Source: Natronolimnobius sp. AArcel1
GTDB lineage: Archaea > Halobacteriota > Halobacteria > Halobacteriales > Natrialbaceae
DNA: 64,000 nucleotides
Direction: 5' to 3'
Assembly (NCBI RefSeq): GCF_011043775.1
Contig: NZ_JAAKXY010000001.1
Coordinates: 1-64,000 of the forward strand
Below the pieces are notes generated by a model that was not told the origin of the DNA, did not search any database, and saw only the letters and a list, made by a program, of their open reading frames with translations. Below, in pieces: positions 42,681 to 51,873 of this stretch (its first letter is position 1; each line of letters starts with the position of its first letter). Both the position numbers and the translations under genes were made by a program.

Positions 42681-44648
42681 TTACTTCCCTTCGAATTCAG
42701 GCTCGCCGTCACCCATGAACGCCGTCATGCCCTCCATGAGGTCCTCCGTGCCCATGAGGTGTCCGAACGCGGAGGCTTCGTACTCGAGGCCGGCATCCGT
42801 GTCGTCGCGGCCGGCGAGCATCGCGCGCTTGGTGAACTTCTGGGCGATTGGCGGCCCACCGGCCAGGTCGGTCGCAAGCTCGAGGGCTGCATCGAGAAGG
42901 TCGTCGTTGTCGACGACGTCGTTGACGAAGCCGTAGTCGGCCATGGTCTCGGCCTCGAAGCGCTCTGCGGTGAGGATAATCTCCTTCGCGCGGCCCTCAC
43001 CGACGATGTGTTTCAAGCGCTGGGTGCCGCCCCAGCCGGGCAGCAAGCCGAGATCGAGTTCGGGCTGGCCGAACTCCGAGCGCTCGCTGGCGACGCGCAG
43101 GTCAGCACAGGTCGCAAGCTCCATGCCGCCGCCGAGACAGTAGCCGTCGATTCCCGCGACAACAGGCAGGTCGCAGGCCTCGAGTTTGCCGAAGGTCTGT
43201 TGGCCCTCCCGGGAGAGTTCCTGGCCCTGTATCGGATCCGCACCGCTTGCCATGCTCTGGACGTCAGCACCGGCCGAGAACGCGCGGTCGCCCTCGCCCG
43301 TAAGCAGGATCGAGCGGACCTCGTCGTCTTCCTCGAGCAGGTCAATCGCCTCGGATAACTCGGCGAGCAGTTCGTTGCTGATGGTGTTCATCCGGTGTGG
43401 ACGGTCGATGACGATGTGGCCGACCATGTCGCCGGGGTACTCGACGCGGATTGCCTCGAACTCGACGCCGTCGTCGCTCTCGTCGCTTTCGTAGAAGCCG
43501 CCTTCGTCGGCGCGCTCGGTGAGATACTCTGCGGGTGCGTAGCGCTCGTGACCCGTTTCCTCGTAGGCCTCCTCGAGCGTGTCGTGAAGCTCCTCGAGGC
43601 CGTAGTCGTCGACGAGTTTCACGGGACCATCGGGGAAGCCGGCACCGAGCTGGACGGCCTCGTCGATGGAGTTCGGTGGCGCAACGTCGCCGCCGACGAG
43701 TTTCGCAACCTCGTTCGCCATGGCCGCGAGCAGGCGCTTTTCGACGAGGTCGGACTGCTCGTCGGTCGGAATGTCGACACCGCCGTTGTCGTAGTCGTAG
43801 AACCCTTTGCCAGTCTTTTTGCCCAGTTCCTCACTCTCGACTTTCGACTCGAACAGCGGGCTTGGCTCGTAGGCCTCGCCGAGGACCTCGTTCATATACT
43901 CGAGGACGTGATAGCCCACGTCGATACCGGTGAGGTCGGCGAGTTCGAAACTGCCCATCGGCAGGCCCATGCCGTACTTCGTTGTGGAGTCGACCTCGGC
44001 GATGGAGGCTTCGTCCTCGCTGACGAGCCAGCAGGCCTCGTTCATCAGCGGCACGAGAATCCGGTTGACGATGAAGCCCGGTTCGTCTTTGTGTACGCGT
44101 ACAGGCGACTTGTCGAACGCCTCGGCCAATTCCTCAACGGCCTCGAGCGTCTCCTCGGCCGTGTCAGCGCCCGAAATCACTTCAACGAGATCCATCCGAA
44201 CTGGCGGGTTGAAAAAGTGCATGCCACAGAACTGCGCTGGGCGCTCTGTGACTCCCGCAAGTTCCGTAATCGAGAGACTCGAGGTGTTCGTCGCAAACAG
44301 CGCGCGGTCTGGGGCGTACTCCTCGACCTCCCCGTAGACGTCTTTCTTAATGTCCATCTGTTCGGGGACGGCCTCGATGATGACGTCGGCGTCGCCGACG
44401 GCTTCTTCCATGTCGACCAGCGGCGTGACGCGCGCTAAGGCGGCGTCGGCTTCGTCTTCCGAGAGGCGGTCTTTTTCGGCGAGTTTGCCGAGTGACCACT
44501 CGATTTGCTCGTAGCCGTTCTGGACGAACTCCTCTTTGATGTCACGCATCGCCACGTCATAGCCAGCAATCGCGGCAACTTCCGCGATTCCATGACCCAT
44601 ATTTCCGGCACCGAGAACTGCGACGGTGTTGATATCTTCGACGTCCAT
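42681..44648 (-). CDS. Fused 3-hydroxyacyl-CoA dehydrogenase / enoyl-CoA hydratase
   Basis: 655 residues. Residues 1-180 are the NAD-binding domain (VAVLGAGNMGHGIAEVAA), 185-380 the C-terminal dehydrogenase domains (MHFFNPPVRM holds the catalytic His), and about 400-655 an enoyl-CoA hydratase/isomerase domain with the oxyanion glycines in AFSAGADVQSM and ATCADLRVASERSEFGQPEL. The order dehydrogenase then hydratase is the reverse of bacterial FadB and matches the archaeal crotonyl-CoA hydratase/(S)-3-hydroxybutyryl-CoA dehydrogenase group. It is divergent from an acyl-CoA dehydrogenase with 116 bases between. Confidence 0.93.
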   Translation of the reverse strand: MDVEDINTVAVLGAGNMGHGIAEVAAIAGYDVAMRDIKEEFVQNGYEQIEWSLGKLAEKDRLSEDEADAALARVTPLVDMEEAVGDADVIIEAVPEQMDIKKDVYGEVEEYAPDRALFATNTSSLSITELAGVTERPAQFCGMHFFNPPVRMDLVEVISGADTAEETLEAVEELAEAFDKSPVRVHKDEPGFIVNRILVPLMNEACWLVSEDEASIAEVDSTTKYGMGLPMGSFELADLTGIDVGYHVLEYMNEVLGEAYEPSPLFESKVESEELGKKTGKGFYDYDNGGVDIPTDEQSDLVEKRLLAAMANEVAKLVGGDVAPPNSIDEAVQLGAGFPDGPVKLVDDYGLEELHDTLEEAYEETGHERYAPAEYLTERADEGGFYESDESDDGVEFEAIRVEYPGDMVGHIVIDRPHRMNTISNELLAELSEAIDLLEEDDEVRSILLTGEGDRAFSAGADVQSMASGADPIQGQELSREGQQTFGKLEACDLPVVAGIDGYCLGGGMELATCADLRVASERSEFGQPELDLGLLPGWGGTQRLKHIVGEGRAKEIILTAERFEAETMADYGFVNDVVDNDDLLDAALELATDLAGGPPIAQKFTKRAMLAGRDDTDAGLEYEASAFGHLMGTEDLMEGMTAFMGDGEPEFEGK

Positions 44649-44735
44649 ACGTCGTAATGCGATGGGGAGCTGTTTGAACGTTTCCCCATTCCCTTGGAAA
44701 AACTATGTTTAGGTTTATGTCTGGTTACAAAGGTC

Positions 44736-44742
44736 TTTATCA
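44736..44742 (+). promoter_or_regulatory. TATA-like box of the acyl-CoA dehydrogenase at 44765
   Basis: TTTATCA lies 23-29 bases before the ATG, in a 116-base divergent region that also feeds the fused dehydrogenase/hydratase leftward. Confidence 0.55.
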
Positions 44743-44764
44743 ATAGCCATAGTTAGAGTCCCAC

Positions 44765-45916
44765 ATGGACTTTGGCCTTTCTGACGAACAAGAACAGATC
44801 CGCGACGAAATTCAGCGCTTCGCAGAGAACGAAATCGTTCCCGTCGCCGCCGAATACGACGAGGAAGAGAAGTATCCACACGAGATTATCGACAAGGCAG
44901 CCGAGATGGGCCTGACCGGCGCGTACATCCCAATCGAGTACGGCGGCGCTGGCTACTCCATCCTCGATACAGCGATCATCACCGAGGAACTGTTCGCGTA
45001 CGACCCTGGCATTGCGCTCTCGATCGTCTCGACTTCCTTCGGCTGTGAGGCAATCATGAACTTCGGCACTGAAGAACAAAAAGAGCGCTTCTTAGAGCCC
45101 GTTGCAATGGGCGAGAAGATTTCGGGCGCAGCAATCTCTGAGCCAGATACCGGCTCCGACGTCTCCTCCGTCTCCACGCGTGCCGAAAAGGACGGTGACG
45201 AGTGGGTCATCAACGGCAACAAGATGTGGATCACGAACGGCTCTATCGGGGACTTCTTCGTCGTCCTGTGTGAGACCAATCCCGACGCCGAGGGTCGCTA
45301 CAACGGCTTCAGCCAGATCGTCGTCGAATCCGACCGCGACGGCTTCAGTGCCGAGAAGATCACCGGCAAACTGGGCATCCGCGCCTCCGACACCGCCGAA
45401 CTCGTCTTCGACGACGTTCGCGTTCCCGAGGAGAACCTCATCGGCACCAAAGACGCCGCCTTCATGCAACAGATGCAGTTCTTCGACGAAACCCGAACCG
45501 CCGTCGCCGCACAGGGCGTCGGCATCGCAAAAGGCGCACTTCGGGCCGCCCTCGAGTACGCCCAAGACCGCGAACAGTTTGGCAAGTCGATCTCGGAGTT
45601 CCAGGCCATCCAGCACAAACTCGCCGAGATGGCAACTGACACCGAGGCCGCCCGCAACTTGACGTATAAGGCTGCCTGGAACGTCGATCAGGGCGGTGAC
45701 GTGACCAAACTCGCCTCGATGGCCAAAGAGCAAGCGTCCCGCGTCGCCGTCGAGGTCGCAGACGAAGCGGTCCAGATCCACGGCGGCGCTGGCTACGTTA
45801 ACGACTTCCCCGTCGAGCGATTCTACCGCGACGCCAAGATCACCCAGATCTACGAGGGCACGACCGAAATCCAGAAAAACATCATCGCTCGAGAGTTGCT
45901 CGGCAAAGGGTTCTAA
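44765..45916 (+). CDS. Acyl-CoA dehydrogenase (copy 2)
   Basis: 383 residues. FAD/substrate signature [14 protein letters not shown] at about 120-133, second signature [19 protein letters not shown] near the C-terminus, catalytic Glu in [10 protein letters not shown]. It is closer to bacterial short-chain acyl-CoA dehydrogenases than the copy at 18345. It pairs by divergence with the fused hydratase/dehydrogenase, and together they supply three of the four beta-oxidation activities (no thiolase here). Confidence 0.93.
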   Translation: MDFGLSDEQEQIRDEIQRFAENEIVPVAAEYDEEEKYPHEIIDKAAEMGLTGAYIPIEYGGAGYSILDTAIITEELFAYDPGIALSIVSTSFGCEAIMNFGTEEQKERFLEPVAMGEKISGAAISEPDTGSDVSSVSTRAEKDGDEWVINGNKMWITNGSIGDFFVVLCETNPDAEGRYNGFSQIVVESDRDGFSAEKITGKLGIRASDTAELVFDDVRVPEENLIGTKDAAFMQQMQFFDETRTAVAAQGVGIAKGALRAALEYAQDREQFGKSISEFQAIQHKLAEMATDTEAARNLTYKAAWNVDQGGDVTKLASMAKEQASRVAVEVADEAVQIHGGAGYVNDFPVERFYRDAKITQIYEGTTEIQKNIIARELLGKGF

Positions 45917-45973
45917 CGAGAACCCGTTCAATCCGGTCCTGAACGTCACCAATCCTGAAATACGTTTGCGAAT

Positions 45974-46015
45974 TGGTGTACACAAATGAGTGTGCTCCGG
46001 ACGGTGTGGTGTACA
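45974..46015 (+). repeat. Direct repeat TGGTGTACA, 33-base period
   Basis: The nine bases TGGTGTACA occur at 45974-45982 and 46007-46015, about three helical turns apart, between the acyl-CoA dehydrogenase end and the 46142 gene. The phased layout fits a regulator binding two sites on one DNA face, but chance is not excluded. Confidence 0.35.
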
Positions 46016-46112
46016 GATATTTATTTCTGGATCAGTTATTCCAACTACTCACGCTATTTTATACACTCTGTGGGTAATTCGACCAATCTAACCGTTTGCT
46101 GAGCAAGAAAGC

Positions 46113-46118
46113 TTATAC
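46113..46118 (+). promoter_or_regulatory. TATA box for the 46142 gene
   Basis: TTATAC lies 24-29 bases before the ATG at 46142, giving a leaderless transcript. Confidence 0.6.
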
Positions 46119-46141
46119 CGGACGGTTCAACTCTTGCAATT

Positions 46142-46477
46142 ATGGCACGCGATAATCCGGTCCAACGTCGGAGCCAAACAGCATCAACAGACGACTCACA
46201 CCTCCCGAATCTCGTGACCATCGTTGGTCGCGGCGTTCCCTCGAACTTCGAGATCGCCGTCGACGGTGAAATCGAGATGCTCGCAGACGACCCCGTTGCG
46301 GAAGCGACGGTCGTCTCCGAGAACGTTGCCGAAGGGGCAATCGACGTCGGTGTGCAACGATTCCGGTTCTCAGGCGACATGGCAAACGTCCGCGTCGTCG
46401 ACTGGAACGGTGTCCCCGCACCAGAATCGTCGAGTACACCGAACGTTCACGTCGATTACAACGTTTCTGGCCGATAA
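46142..46477 (+). CDS. Haloarchaeal beta-rich protein of unknown function
   Basis: 111 residues. After a polar N-terminus (about 1-20), it has a beta-rich core starting VTIVGRGVPSNFEIAVDGEI, a phrase found in many haloarchaeal surface proteins, but here there is no signal peptide or anchor. It has a clear own promoter. A cytoplasmic or non-classically handled beta-sandwich is likely; no function is assigned. Confidence 0.65.
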   Translation: MARDNPVQRRSQTASTDDSHLPNLVTIVGRGVPSNFEIAVDGEIEMLADDPVAEATVVSENVAEGAIDVGVQRFRFSGDMANVRVVDWNGVPAPESSSTPNVHVDYNVSGR

Positions 46478-46572
46478 TACCGACTTCGGGTAGGGGTTTT
46501 ACGGAGTATCCATCTCCTTGAGTACAATCGCTACAAGAATTTGTTTGATTACTAGTACATGTTGGCTACCTC

Positions 46573-46680
46573 ATGGGAGTTACAACAGATGGATGCCCAG
46601 AATCAACAGACAGCGCCCTGCTTCGACTCACCTTCGATATCGAAGGTCATCTGAATGTATCTGTCAACCTGGGTAGTTGA
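46573..46680 (+). CDS. Possible 35-residue ORF
   Basis: ATG 46573 to TGA 46678-46680 encodes MGVTTDGCPESTDSALLRLT and 15 more residues ending NVSVNLGS. The codons are fairly GC-poor, and the frame overlaps the 18-bp palindrome at 46630-46647. It could equally be non-coding leader DNA for the HalOD1 gene. Confidence 0.2.
   Translation: MGVTTDGCPESTDSALLRLTFDIEGHLNVSVNLGS
46630..46647. promoter_or_regulatory. Perfect 18-bp palindrome upstream of the HalOD1 gene
   Basis: ACCTTCGATATCGAAGGT reads identically on both strands and sits 43-60 bases upstream of the TATA box at 46690. This is a typical position for a transcription activator or an operator of a homodimeric regulator. Confidence 0.5.
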
Positions 46681-46689
46681 TATGAGTAG

Positions 46690-46696
46690 TTTTATT
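46690..46696 (+). promoter_or_regulatory. TATA box for the HalOD1 gene
   Basis: TTTTATT lies 27-33 bases before the ATG at 46723. Confidence 0.55.
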
Positions 46697-46722
46697 CGAT
46701 ACGGTTTGGAAGTATGTGGTGT

Positions 46723-47013
46723 ATGGAGAGTGGTGGCGATAGCGTCGATGGGGCAGTTCGAAAACCACCGAGTCGAGCCGTTATCGAAGCGGTTGCAGAT
46801 GCAGAAGGCGTCTCTCCGGTCGATTTACGACCGCCAGAGTATGAACCCTTACATGCGGCCATTGATCCCGAATCGCTCGATGGATTGTTCGACAGCCAGG
46901 CTGATGGAACGCCTCGAGTTGGTGGTTCTGTCTCGTTTCACTACTGCGATTATCACGTCATCGTGACGGCAGACGCCAACGTCACTCTCGAGTCGGATAC
47001 GGACGAAGAATAA
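46723..47013 (+). CDS. HalOD1 (halobacterial output domain 1) protein
   Basis: 96 residues. VIEAVADAEGVSPVDLRPPEYEPL in the N-terminal half and LFDSQADGTPRVGGSVSFHYCDYHVIV in the C-terminal half follow the HalOD1 domain pattern, a short alpha/beta module used as an output unit in haloarchaeal signalling. It stands alone here, without a receiver domain. The leaderless start at 46723 (MESGGD) is favoured over an ATG three codons earlier. Confidence 0.78.
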   Translation: MESGGDSVDGAVRKPPSRAVIEAVADAEGVSPVDLRPPEYEPLHAAIDPESLDGLFDSQADGTPRVGGSVSFHYCDYHVIVTADANVTLESDTDEE

Positions 47014-47147
47014 GTTGGCAGGGCCTGACCAACAGCGACTCGAGTCAATAGCCGGTGAGACCGACGGGGGCGCTGTGGCGAACGTGTTCGGAGACGGGCA
47101 ACCGCAGAACAAGAAGACAAATACGCCATCGCTCCAACGGTTCGATA

Positions 47148-47747
47148 ATGGCAACCGTGGACGCGAAACGGCAGCTTCGAGAGCGCCCTGTCGGCATCAC
47201 ACTGCTGTTGACGGTGGTCGGTTACACACTCGTCATCGGCACGTTCGTCCTGGATGTTCCGCTGTATCCTGATCTGACGAACGCACAGGTGAATCTCTTT
47301 ACGCACGCGATTGCGGTGATCAACGCGGTGACAACGGTATTGTTACTCTGTGGCTGGTACTGGATTCGTGCCGGCGAAACGGAAAAACATCGCGCGGCAA
47401 TGTTGGGGAGTTTTGCGACGATTTTACTCTTTCTGGTCGTCTATCTCATTCGGGTTGGTGGCGGCGGAACGAAGGAGTTCGTCGGCGACGAACTCGTGCG
47501 AAACGCCTACCTCATCATGCTGGCGATCCACATCATCCTCTCGATCGTCGCCGTTCCAGTCGTCCTCTACGCACTCATCCTTGGGCTGACCCACACGCCC
47601 GCAGAACTGCGCGAGACCGCCCACGCTCGAGTTGGTCGAATTGCGGCCGGATCGTGGATTCTGAGTCTCGTTCTCGGCATTGTCACGTACCTCATGCTCA
47701 ATCACATCTACGACTACGAGTTCGCGATGATCGTGGGACTGCCCTAA
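47148..47747 (+). CDS. DUF420-family membrane protein (CtaM-like)
   Basis: 199 residues with about six membrane segments. Membrane-embedded histidines (in FTHAIAVINAV, AIHIILSIVAV and later TAHARVGRI) and the general layout match DUF420/CtaM, a family linked in bacteria to heme-copper oxidase assembly. No oxidase genes are adjacent, though ctaB is on this contig. The function is therefore tentative. Confidence 0.72.
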   Translation: MATVDAKRQLRERPVGITLLLTVVGYTLVIGTFVLDVPLYPDLTNAQVNLFTHAIAVINAVTTVLLLCGWYWIRAGETEKHRAAMLGSFATILLFLVVYLIRVGGGGTKEFVGDELVRNAYLIMLAIHIILSIVAVPVVLYALILGLTHTPAELRETAHARVGRIAAGSWILSLVLGIVTYLMLNHIYDYEFAMIVGLP

Positions 47748-47828
47748 CATGAATAACGTATAGCGTTCTCTACTTGTCAGCAGCTTTGGAATGACCTTTA
47801 CCCCTGCGAAGGCGGTACTAGCGGTGAG

Positions 47829-49835
47829 ATGGGGCCGTCGAACCACCGATCGACCGACGAACCCGAGCAGTATCTCCACCAGCAACAGGTTCTCGCCGAT
47901 CTGGGGAGTCGCGCCCTTGAGACGGAGTCCCTTGAAAACCTCTTTCAAGACGCCACAGAGACGGTGCTCGACATACTGCCGGTGGATCGGTGTGCGATTC
48001 TCGAGTATCGGGCGGGTAGTGACGGCCACGACAACGATAGCCAGGTTATTCTGCGAACGGTCGCTGGAACGGATGCAACGGATACGCCACAGACGACAAG
48101 CCCAATAGAAACGGAAACACAAGCCGGCTACGCACTCGAGGCTGACGGCCCTGTCGTTGTCGAGGATCTCCGAACTGACCCGCAGTTTCGGGCAGCGGAT
48201 CCGTTTTTTGACGGTGAGGCAATCGCAGGTGTGGCTGTCAGCATCGGGCCCACAACAGAGCCGTGGGGCGTTCTCTGTGCACATTCGACGACGAGTGAAC
48301 CGGCTGTCACCGCTGGCGTCCCCGTGTTGCAAAACGTCGCAAATATCCTCGCATCGACGCTCCAGCGCGAATGCACGGCACGACAACACGACGAAGAGGC
48401 AGCGTTCAGACGGACGGTTCTCGAGACCTGCCCACTCGGAATCACGCTGATCGACGCCGATGGGATGAACGAGTTTGCCAATGAGCGTGCCGAAGCGTTG
48501 CTTGGACGGTCGAATCCAGAGTTACAGACATACGCACACGATGACGATCGGTGGAGTCTCATCGACGAACACGGTGAGGAACTCGCTGAAGCGGACCTGC
48601 CGTTCGCAACGGTCCGCGAAACGGGTGAGCCAGTGTACGACGAAACCGTCGGTATCGAACATCCCGATGGCGAGCGGGTCTGGCTCTCAGCACACTGTGG
48701 GCCAGTCATCCACGGTAGTGAGTTCGAAGGTGCCGTCTACGCCCTTCGGGACATCACCGAGCGACGACGTCTCGAGAGCAAACTCGAGGAAATTCTCGGC
48801 CGCGTCGACGATGCGATCTGTGCGCTCGATACGGACCTGCGATATACACACGTTAACGAACGCGCCGAGGAACTCCTTCAGCAGTCCGAATCGGAACTGC
48901 TTGGCGAACGACTCTGGGAGCGGTTTCCCGAGGCGACCGAAGACGAAGCCGTCCAGCAGAGTTTCGAAGAGGCACTCGAGACCCTCGAGCAGACCAGTTA
49001 CGAACATTACTACGAACCTGTCGACGCCTGGTTCGAAGTGACTCTGTACCCGTCTGAAACTGGCATTTCGGTCTACTTCCGTGATATCACTGAGCGCAAA
49101 GAGTCCCAGCGCCAACTCGAGGAGTCAAACGAGCGACTCGAGCAGTTCGCCTATGCGGCCAGTCACGATTTACAGGAGCCCCTGCGGATGGTGACGAGCT
49201 ATCTGCAGTTGATTGAGGGCCGCTACAGCGATGAGTTAGACGACGACGCACAGGAGTTCATTGACTTCGCGGTCGACGGTGCCGAGCGGATGCGTGAGAT
49301 GATCGATGGGTTGCTTGCGTTCTCGCGAGTCGAAACGCAGGGAGCACCGTTCGAACCAGTCGATCTGAACGATGTACTTGCAGATGTGAGACGCGACTTG
49401 CGTGTCCAGATCGACGAGCAAGAGGCGACGATTACAGCCGACTCGCTGCCGACTGTCTACGGCGACGGCAATCAGTTGCGACAGGTCATCCAGAACCTGC
49501 TTTCGAATGCGATTACCTACGCCGGTGACGAGCCGCCGGAAATCGAAATCTCGAGCGAGCGCCACAGCCGAAACTGGTGGCGGATCGACGTCAGTGACGC
49601 CGGTATCGGGATCGAGCCCGAAGACGCAGCGCGCGTCTTTGGCGTCTTTCAGCGGCTACACGCGGACGATGAGGGTTCTGGGAGCGGCATTGGGCTGGCG
49701 CTGTGTGAGCGAATCGTCGAACGCCACGGTGGCGACATCTGGGTTGACTCCGAACCGGGCGAGGGATCGACATTTTCGCTGACGCTTCCCACACTCGAGG
49801 GCAATGCACCGGCGGAATCCATCGACTCCGCCTAG
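47829..49835 (+). CDS. Sensor histidine kinase GAF-PAS-PAS-HisKA-HATPase
   Basis: 668 residues, without membrane segments. An N-terminal GAF domain (about 18-190, QVLADLGSRALETESLENLF), two PAS domains (about 195-315 and 320-430), a HisKA helix with the phospho-His446 in YAASHDLQEPLRMV and a HATPase domain with GSGIGLALCERI. It would sense a small cytoplasmic ligand or redox state. No response regulator follows directly, but the HalX regulator at 51874 is the nearest. A start at ATG 47829 is assumed. Confidence 0.92.
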   Translation: MGPSNHRSTDEPEQYLHQQQVLADLGSRALETESLENLFQDATETVLDILPVDRCAILEYRAGSDGHDNDSQVILRTVAGTDATDTPQTTSPIETETQAGYALEADGPVVVEDLRTDPQFRAADPFFDGEAIAGVAVSIGPTTEPWGVLCAHSTTSEPAVTAGVPVLQNVANILASTLQRECTARQHDEEAAFRRTVLETCPLGITLIDADGMNEFANERAEALLGRSNPELQTYAHDDDRWSLIDEHGEELAEADLPFATVRETGEPVYDETVGIEHPDGERVWLSAHCGPVIHGSEFEGAVYALRDITERRRLESKLEEILGRVDDAICALDTDLRYTHVNERAEELLQQSESELLGERLWERFPEATEDEAVQQSFEEALETLEQTSYEHYYEPVDAWFEVTLYPSETGISVYFRDITERKESQRQLEESNERLEQFAYAASHDLQEPLRMVTSYLQLIEGRYSDELDDDAQEFIDFAVDGAERMREMIDGLLAFSRVETQGAPFEPVDLNDVLADVRRDLRVQIDEQEATITADSLPTVYGDGNQLRQVIQNLLSNAITYAGDEPPEIEISSERHSRNWWRIDVSDAGIGIEPEDAARVFGVFQRLHADDEGSGSGIGLALCERIVERHGGDIWVDSEPGEGSTFSLTLPTLEGNAPAESIDSA

Positions 49836-49868
49836 TCGACACAACTCCACCGATACCGCGTCCTCCAC

Positions 49869-50645
49869 TCAATCCGTCTGCGGAATCGAGCGCGCACCGA
49901 GTGCGAACGCAACGAGAGCGATTGCAAGCAGTATCCCGAGATTCGAAATGGCGGGGTCAATGCCGGCGATTGACGCTGTTTCTGCTGTCTCCGGGGCCGT
50001 CGCCGCACGCACGCCACGCGAAAAGTACGTCAATGGCGAGAGGTTCACCAGCGGCTCGAACCAGCCGGGTAGTTGCTCGAGCGAGATGAACGTCTCAGAC
50101 AGAAAGAGCAACGGTAGTCCAATCGCGTTACTGGCAGTGACTGCACCGTCTCGAGAGTCGGTGTAGCTGCCAAGCATCGAGCCGATGCCACAGAAGGCAA
50201 CGACGCCGACAAAGACGTAGATGACCAACAGCGGCGAGTACGCAATCTCCGCGCCCGTCAGCAGAACGACGAGTGCGAGAATCAACACGCAGGCAATAGC
50301 GATGATGACGGCGTTGACGAGCGTCTGGGCGAGCAGCCACTCCGGTCGTGATAGTGGTGTCGTCGCGAGTTTTTCGAATCGACTCCCTTCACGGTGGCGC
50401 GCAACCTCACTTCCCATCCTCGAGAACGGTGTAAAGAGGACGACGACGGCGAGATAGCCAGGCACGTAGTAGGCAGCGGGTTCTGCGAAGAGGCCGCCGT
50501 CGCCGGGGTCCGTCCGAACCAGCGCGCCGAAGATGACAATCAAGATTACGGGGAAGAAAAAGGTAAAGAAGACGGCTGTCCGCCGGCGGATAAACGAGCG
50601 CCAGCCAGCCCCGGTTTCCGCACGGATGCGTGACAGCCGGCTCAT
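49869..50645 (-). CDS. ABC-2-type efflux permease
   Basis: 258 residues with six membrane segments in the ABC-2 pattern and the motif region NAIGLPLLFLSETFISLEQL followed by PLTYFSRGVR. Its ATG lies in the stop region of the ATPase gene (four-base overlap), forming an operon. Typical substrates are drugs or antibiotics; not known here. Confidence 0.9.
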   Translation of the reverse strand: MSRLSRIRAETGAGWRSFIRRRTAVFFTFFFPVILIVIFGALVRTDPGDGGLFAEPAAYYVPGYLAVVVLFTPFSRMGSEVARHREGSRFEKLATTPLSRPEWLLAQTLVNAVIIAIACVLILALVVLLTGAEIAYSPLLVIYVFVGVVAFCGIGSMLGSYTDSRDGAVTASNAIGLPLLFLSETFISLEQLPGWFEPLVNLSPLTYFSRGVRAATAPETAETASIAGIDPAISNLGILLAIALVAFALGARSIPQTD

Positions 50646-51631
50646 GCCGTTTCACCCGTCTGTGTGGCATTGGCATCCTGCGTATCTGTATCCGTCTCCG
50701 TTTCGGCGGCCGTCCGTTCGCGCTCAGTCGCATCCGCCAGTGTGAGATAGACGTCCTCGAGGTCGGGTTCGGCCCACGCTAGCCCCGAGTACGTGAGGTT
50801 GTTCGTCTCGAGATAGGTGACGACTGTGGCAATTTCGGCGGGTTCGATATCGCGGACGACAACGCCGTTGGCTTGGCTTTGGCGGCCGGTCCCGGTTGAT
50901 TCCGTGACGGGAAATGCAAGGTCGTCGAACGCACTCATTGGCGCTGGCGTTTCGATCGTCAGCTGACTCGAGCCGGCGTGATCGGCGATGAGGGCTGCGG
51001 GCGTGCCCTGTGCGACAAGCGAGCCGTTAGCGAGGAGGCCAACGCGGTCTGCGAGGCGCTCGGCTTCGGCCATATCGTGGGTCGTCAACAGGACGGTCGT
51101 TCCTGCCGCAGTAAGGTTTTCGATGAGTCGCCAGATCGTTCGTCGCCCGGCGGGGTCGATACCGGTCGTGGGCTCATCAAGGACGAGCACGTCTGGATCG
51201 TTGACCAGCGTCGCTCCGACGCAGGCGCGTCGTTGTTGGCCGCCCGAGAGGTTCTCATACCACGTTTCGCCGGCATCGACAAGACCCACGTCAGCCAACA
51301 CGTCCGCCGGATCACGAGGGTCATCATAGAGTCCAGCGTAGTACGTCAGCAGTTCCTGTGCGGTCAGTCGATCCGGCGGCGAAAAGTCCTGTGGCAACAC
51401 CCCAAGTCGATCCCGATCGATTTCGGTCGGCGACTGCTCGAGGATGCGAACAGCGCCGGAATCGGGGTCAAGCGTCCCGGTCAGTGCGCGCACGAGCGTG
51501 GTCTTTCCGGCACCGTTTGGGCCGATGAGGGCGTAGACCTCGCCGGATTCGACGGACAGCGACGCGTCCGACAACGCCACTGTCTCGCCGTAGGCCTTCG
51601 CTACATTTGTCGCTTCGACGACGGCGGTCAT
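50642..51631 (-). CDS. ABC-2-type transporter ATP-binding protein
   Basis: 329 residues: Walker A GPNGAGKT, signature LSGGQQRR, Walker B VLVLDEPT and H-loop TTHDMAEA are complete. A C-terminal extension after about 215 (to SGLAWAEPDLEDVYLTLADA) is typical for DrrA-type efflux ATPases, ending in a Thr/Glu/Asp-rich tail. The start at 51631 (MTAVVEATNV) is the family start; the longer upstream frame is rejected. Confidence 0.92.
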   Translation of the reverse strand: MTAVVEATNVAKAYGETVALSDASLSVESGEVYALIGPNGAGKTTLVRALTGTLDPDSGAVRILEQSPTEIDRDRLGVLPQDFSPPDRLTAQELLTYYAGLYDDPRDPADVLADVGLVDAGETWYENLSGGQQRRACVGATLVNDPDVLVLDEPTTGIDPAGRRTIWRLIENLTAAGTTVLLTTHDMAEAERLADRVGLLANGSLVAQGTPAALIADHAGSSQLTIETPAPMSAFDDLAFPVTESTGTGRQSQANGVVVRDIEPAEIATVVTYLETNNLTYSGLAWAEPDLEDVYLTLADATERERTAAETETDTDTQDANATQTGETA

Positions 51632-51873
51632 ACTGGTGGCTAGCAACGCATCGTGGGTAAGGCGTTCGTTTCTCGTGGGCGTTCCGTGTGTGTTTCGTGC
51701 GTCTTGCTGCATTCGATGTCGGCGAGTAATCTCGATGGCCCGGTCGGCGACAGCGACTGTACTGCCCCGAAACGAATGTTGAATAGATGACATATGGTCG
51801 CGAGGTTTATGAACCAGAGGTGCGACTACACACGCGTGGCTGTAATCGACGAAGGGTATGGAGGGGTCAGCCA

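Noticed and set aside
42338-42712. 124-codon leftward frame over the repeat region
   Set aside because: Its translation is dominated by Val/Ala/Leu/Arg phrases reflecting the degenerate repeats, not protein-like composition.
45987-46103. 38-codon rightward frame rich in Tyr/Ser/Phe
   Set aside because: Composition is unlike haloarchaeal proteins, and it overlaps the direct repeat and promoter region of the 46142 gene.
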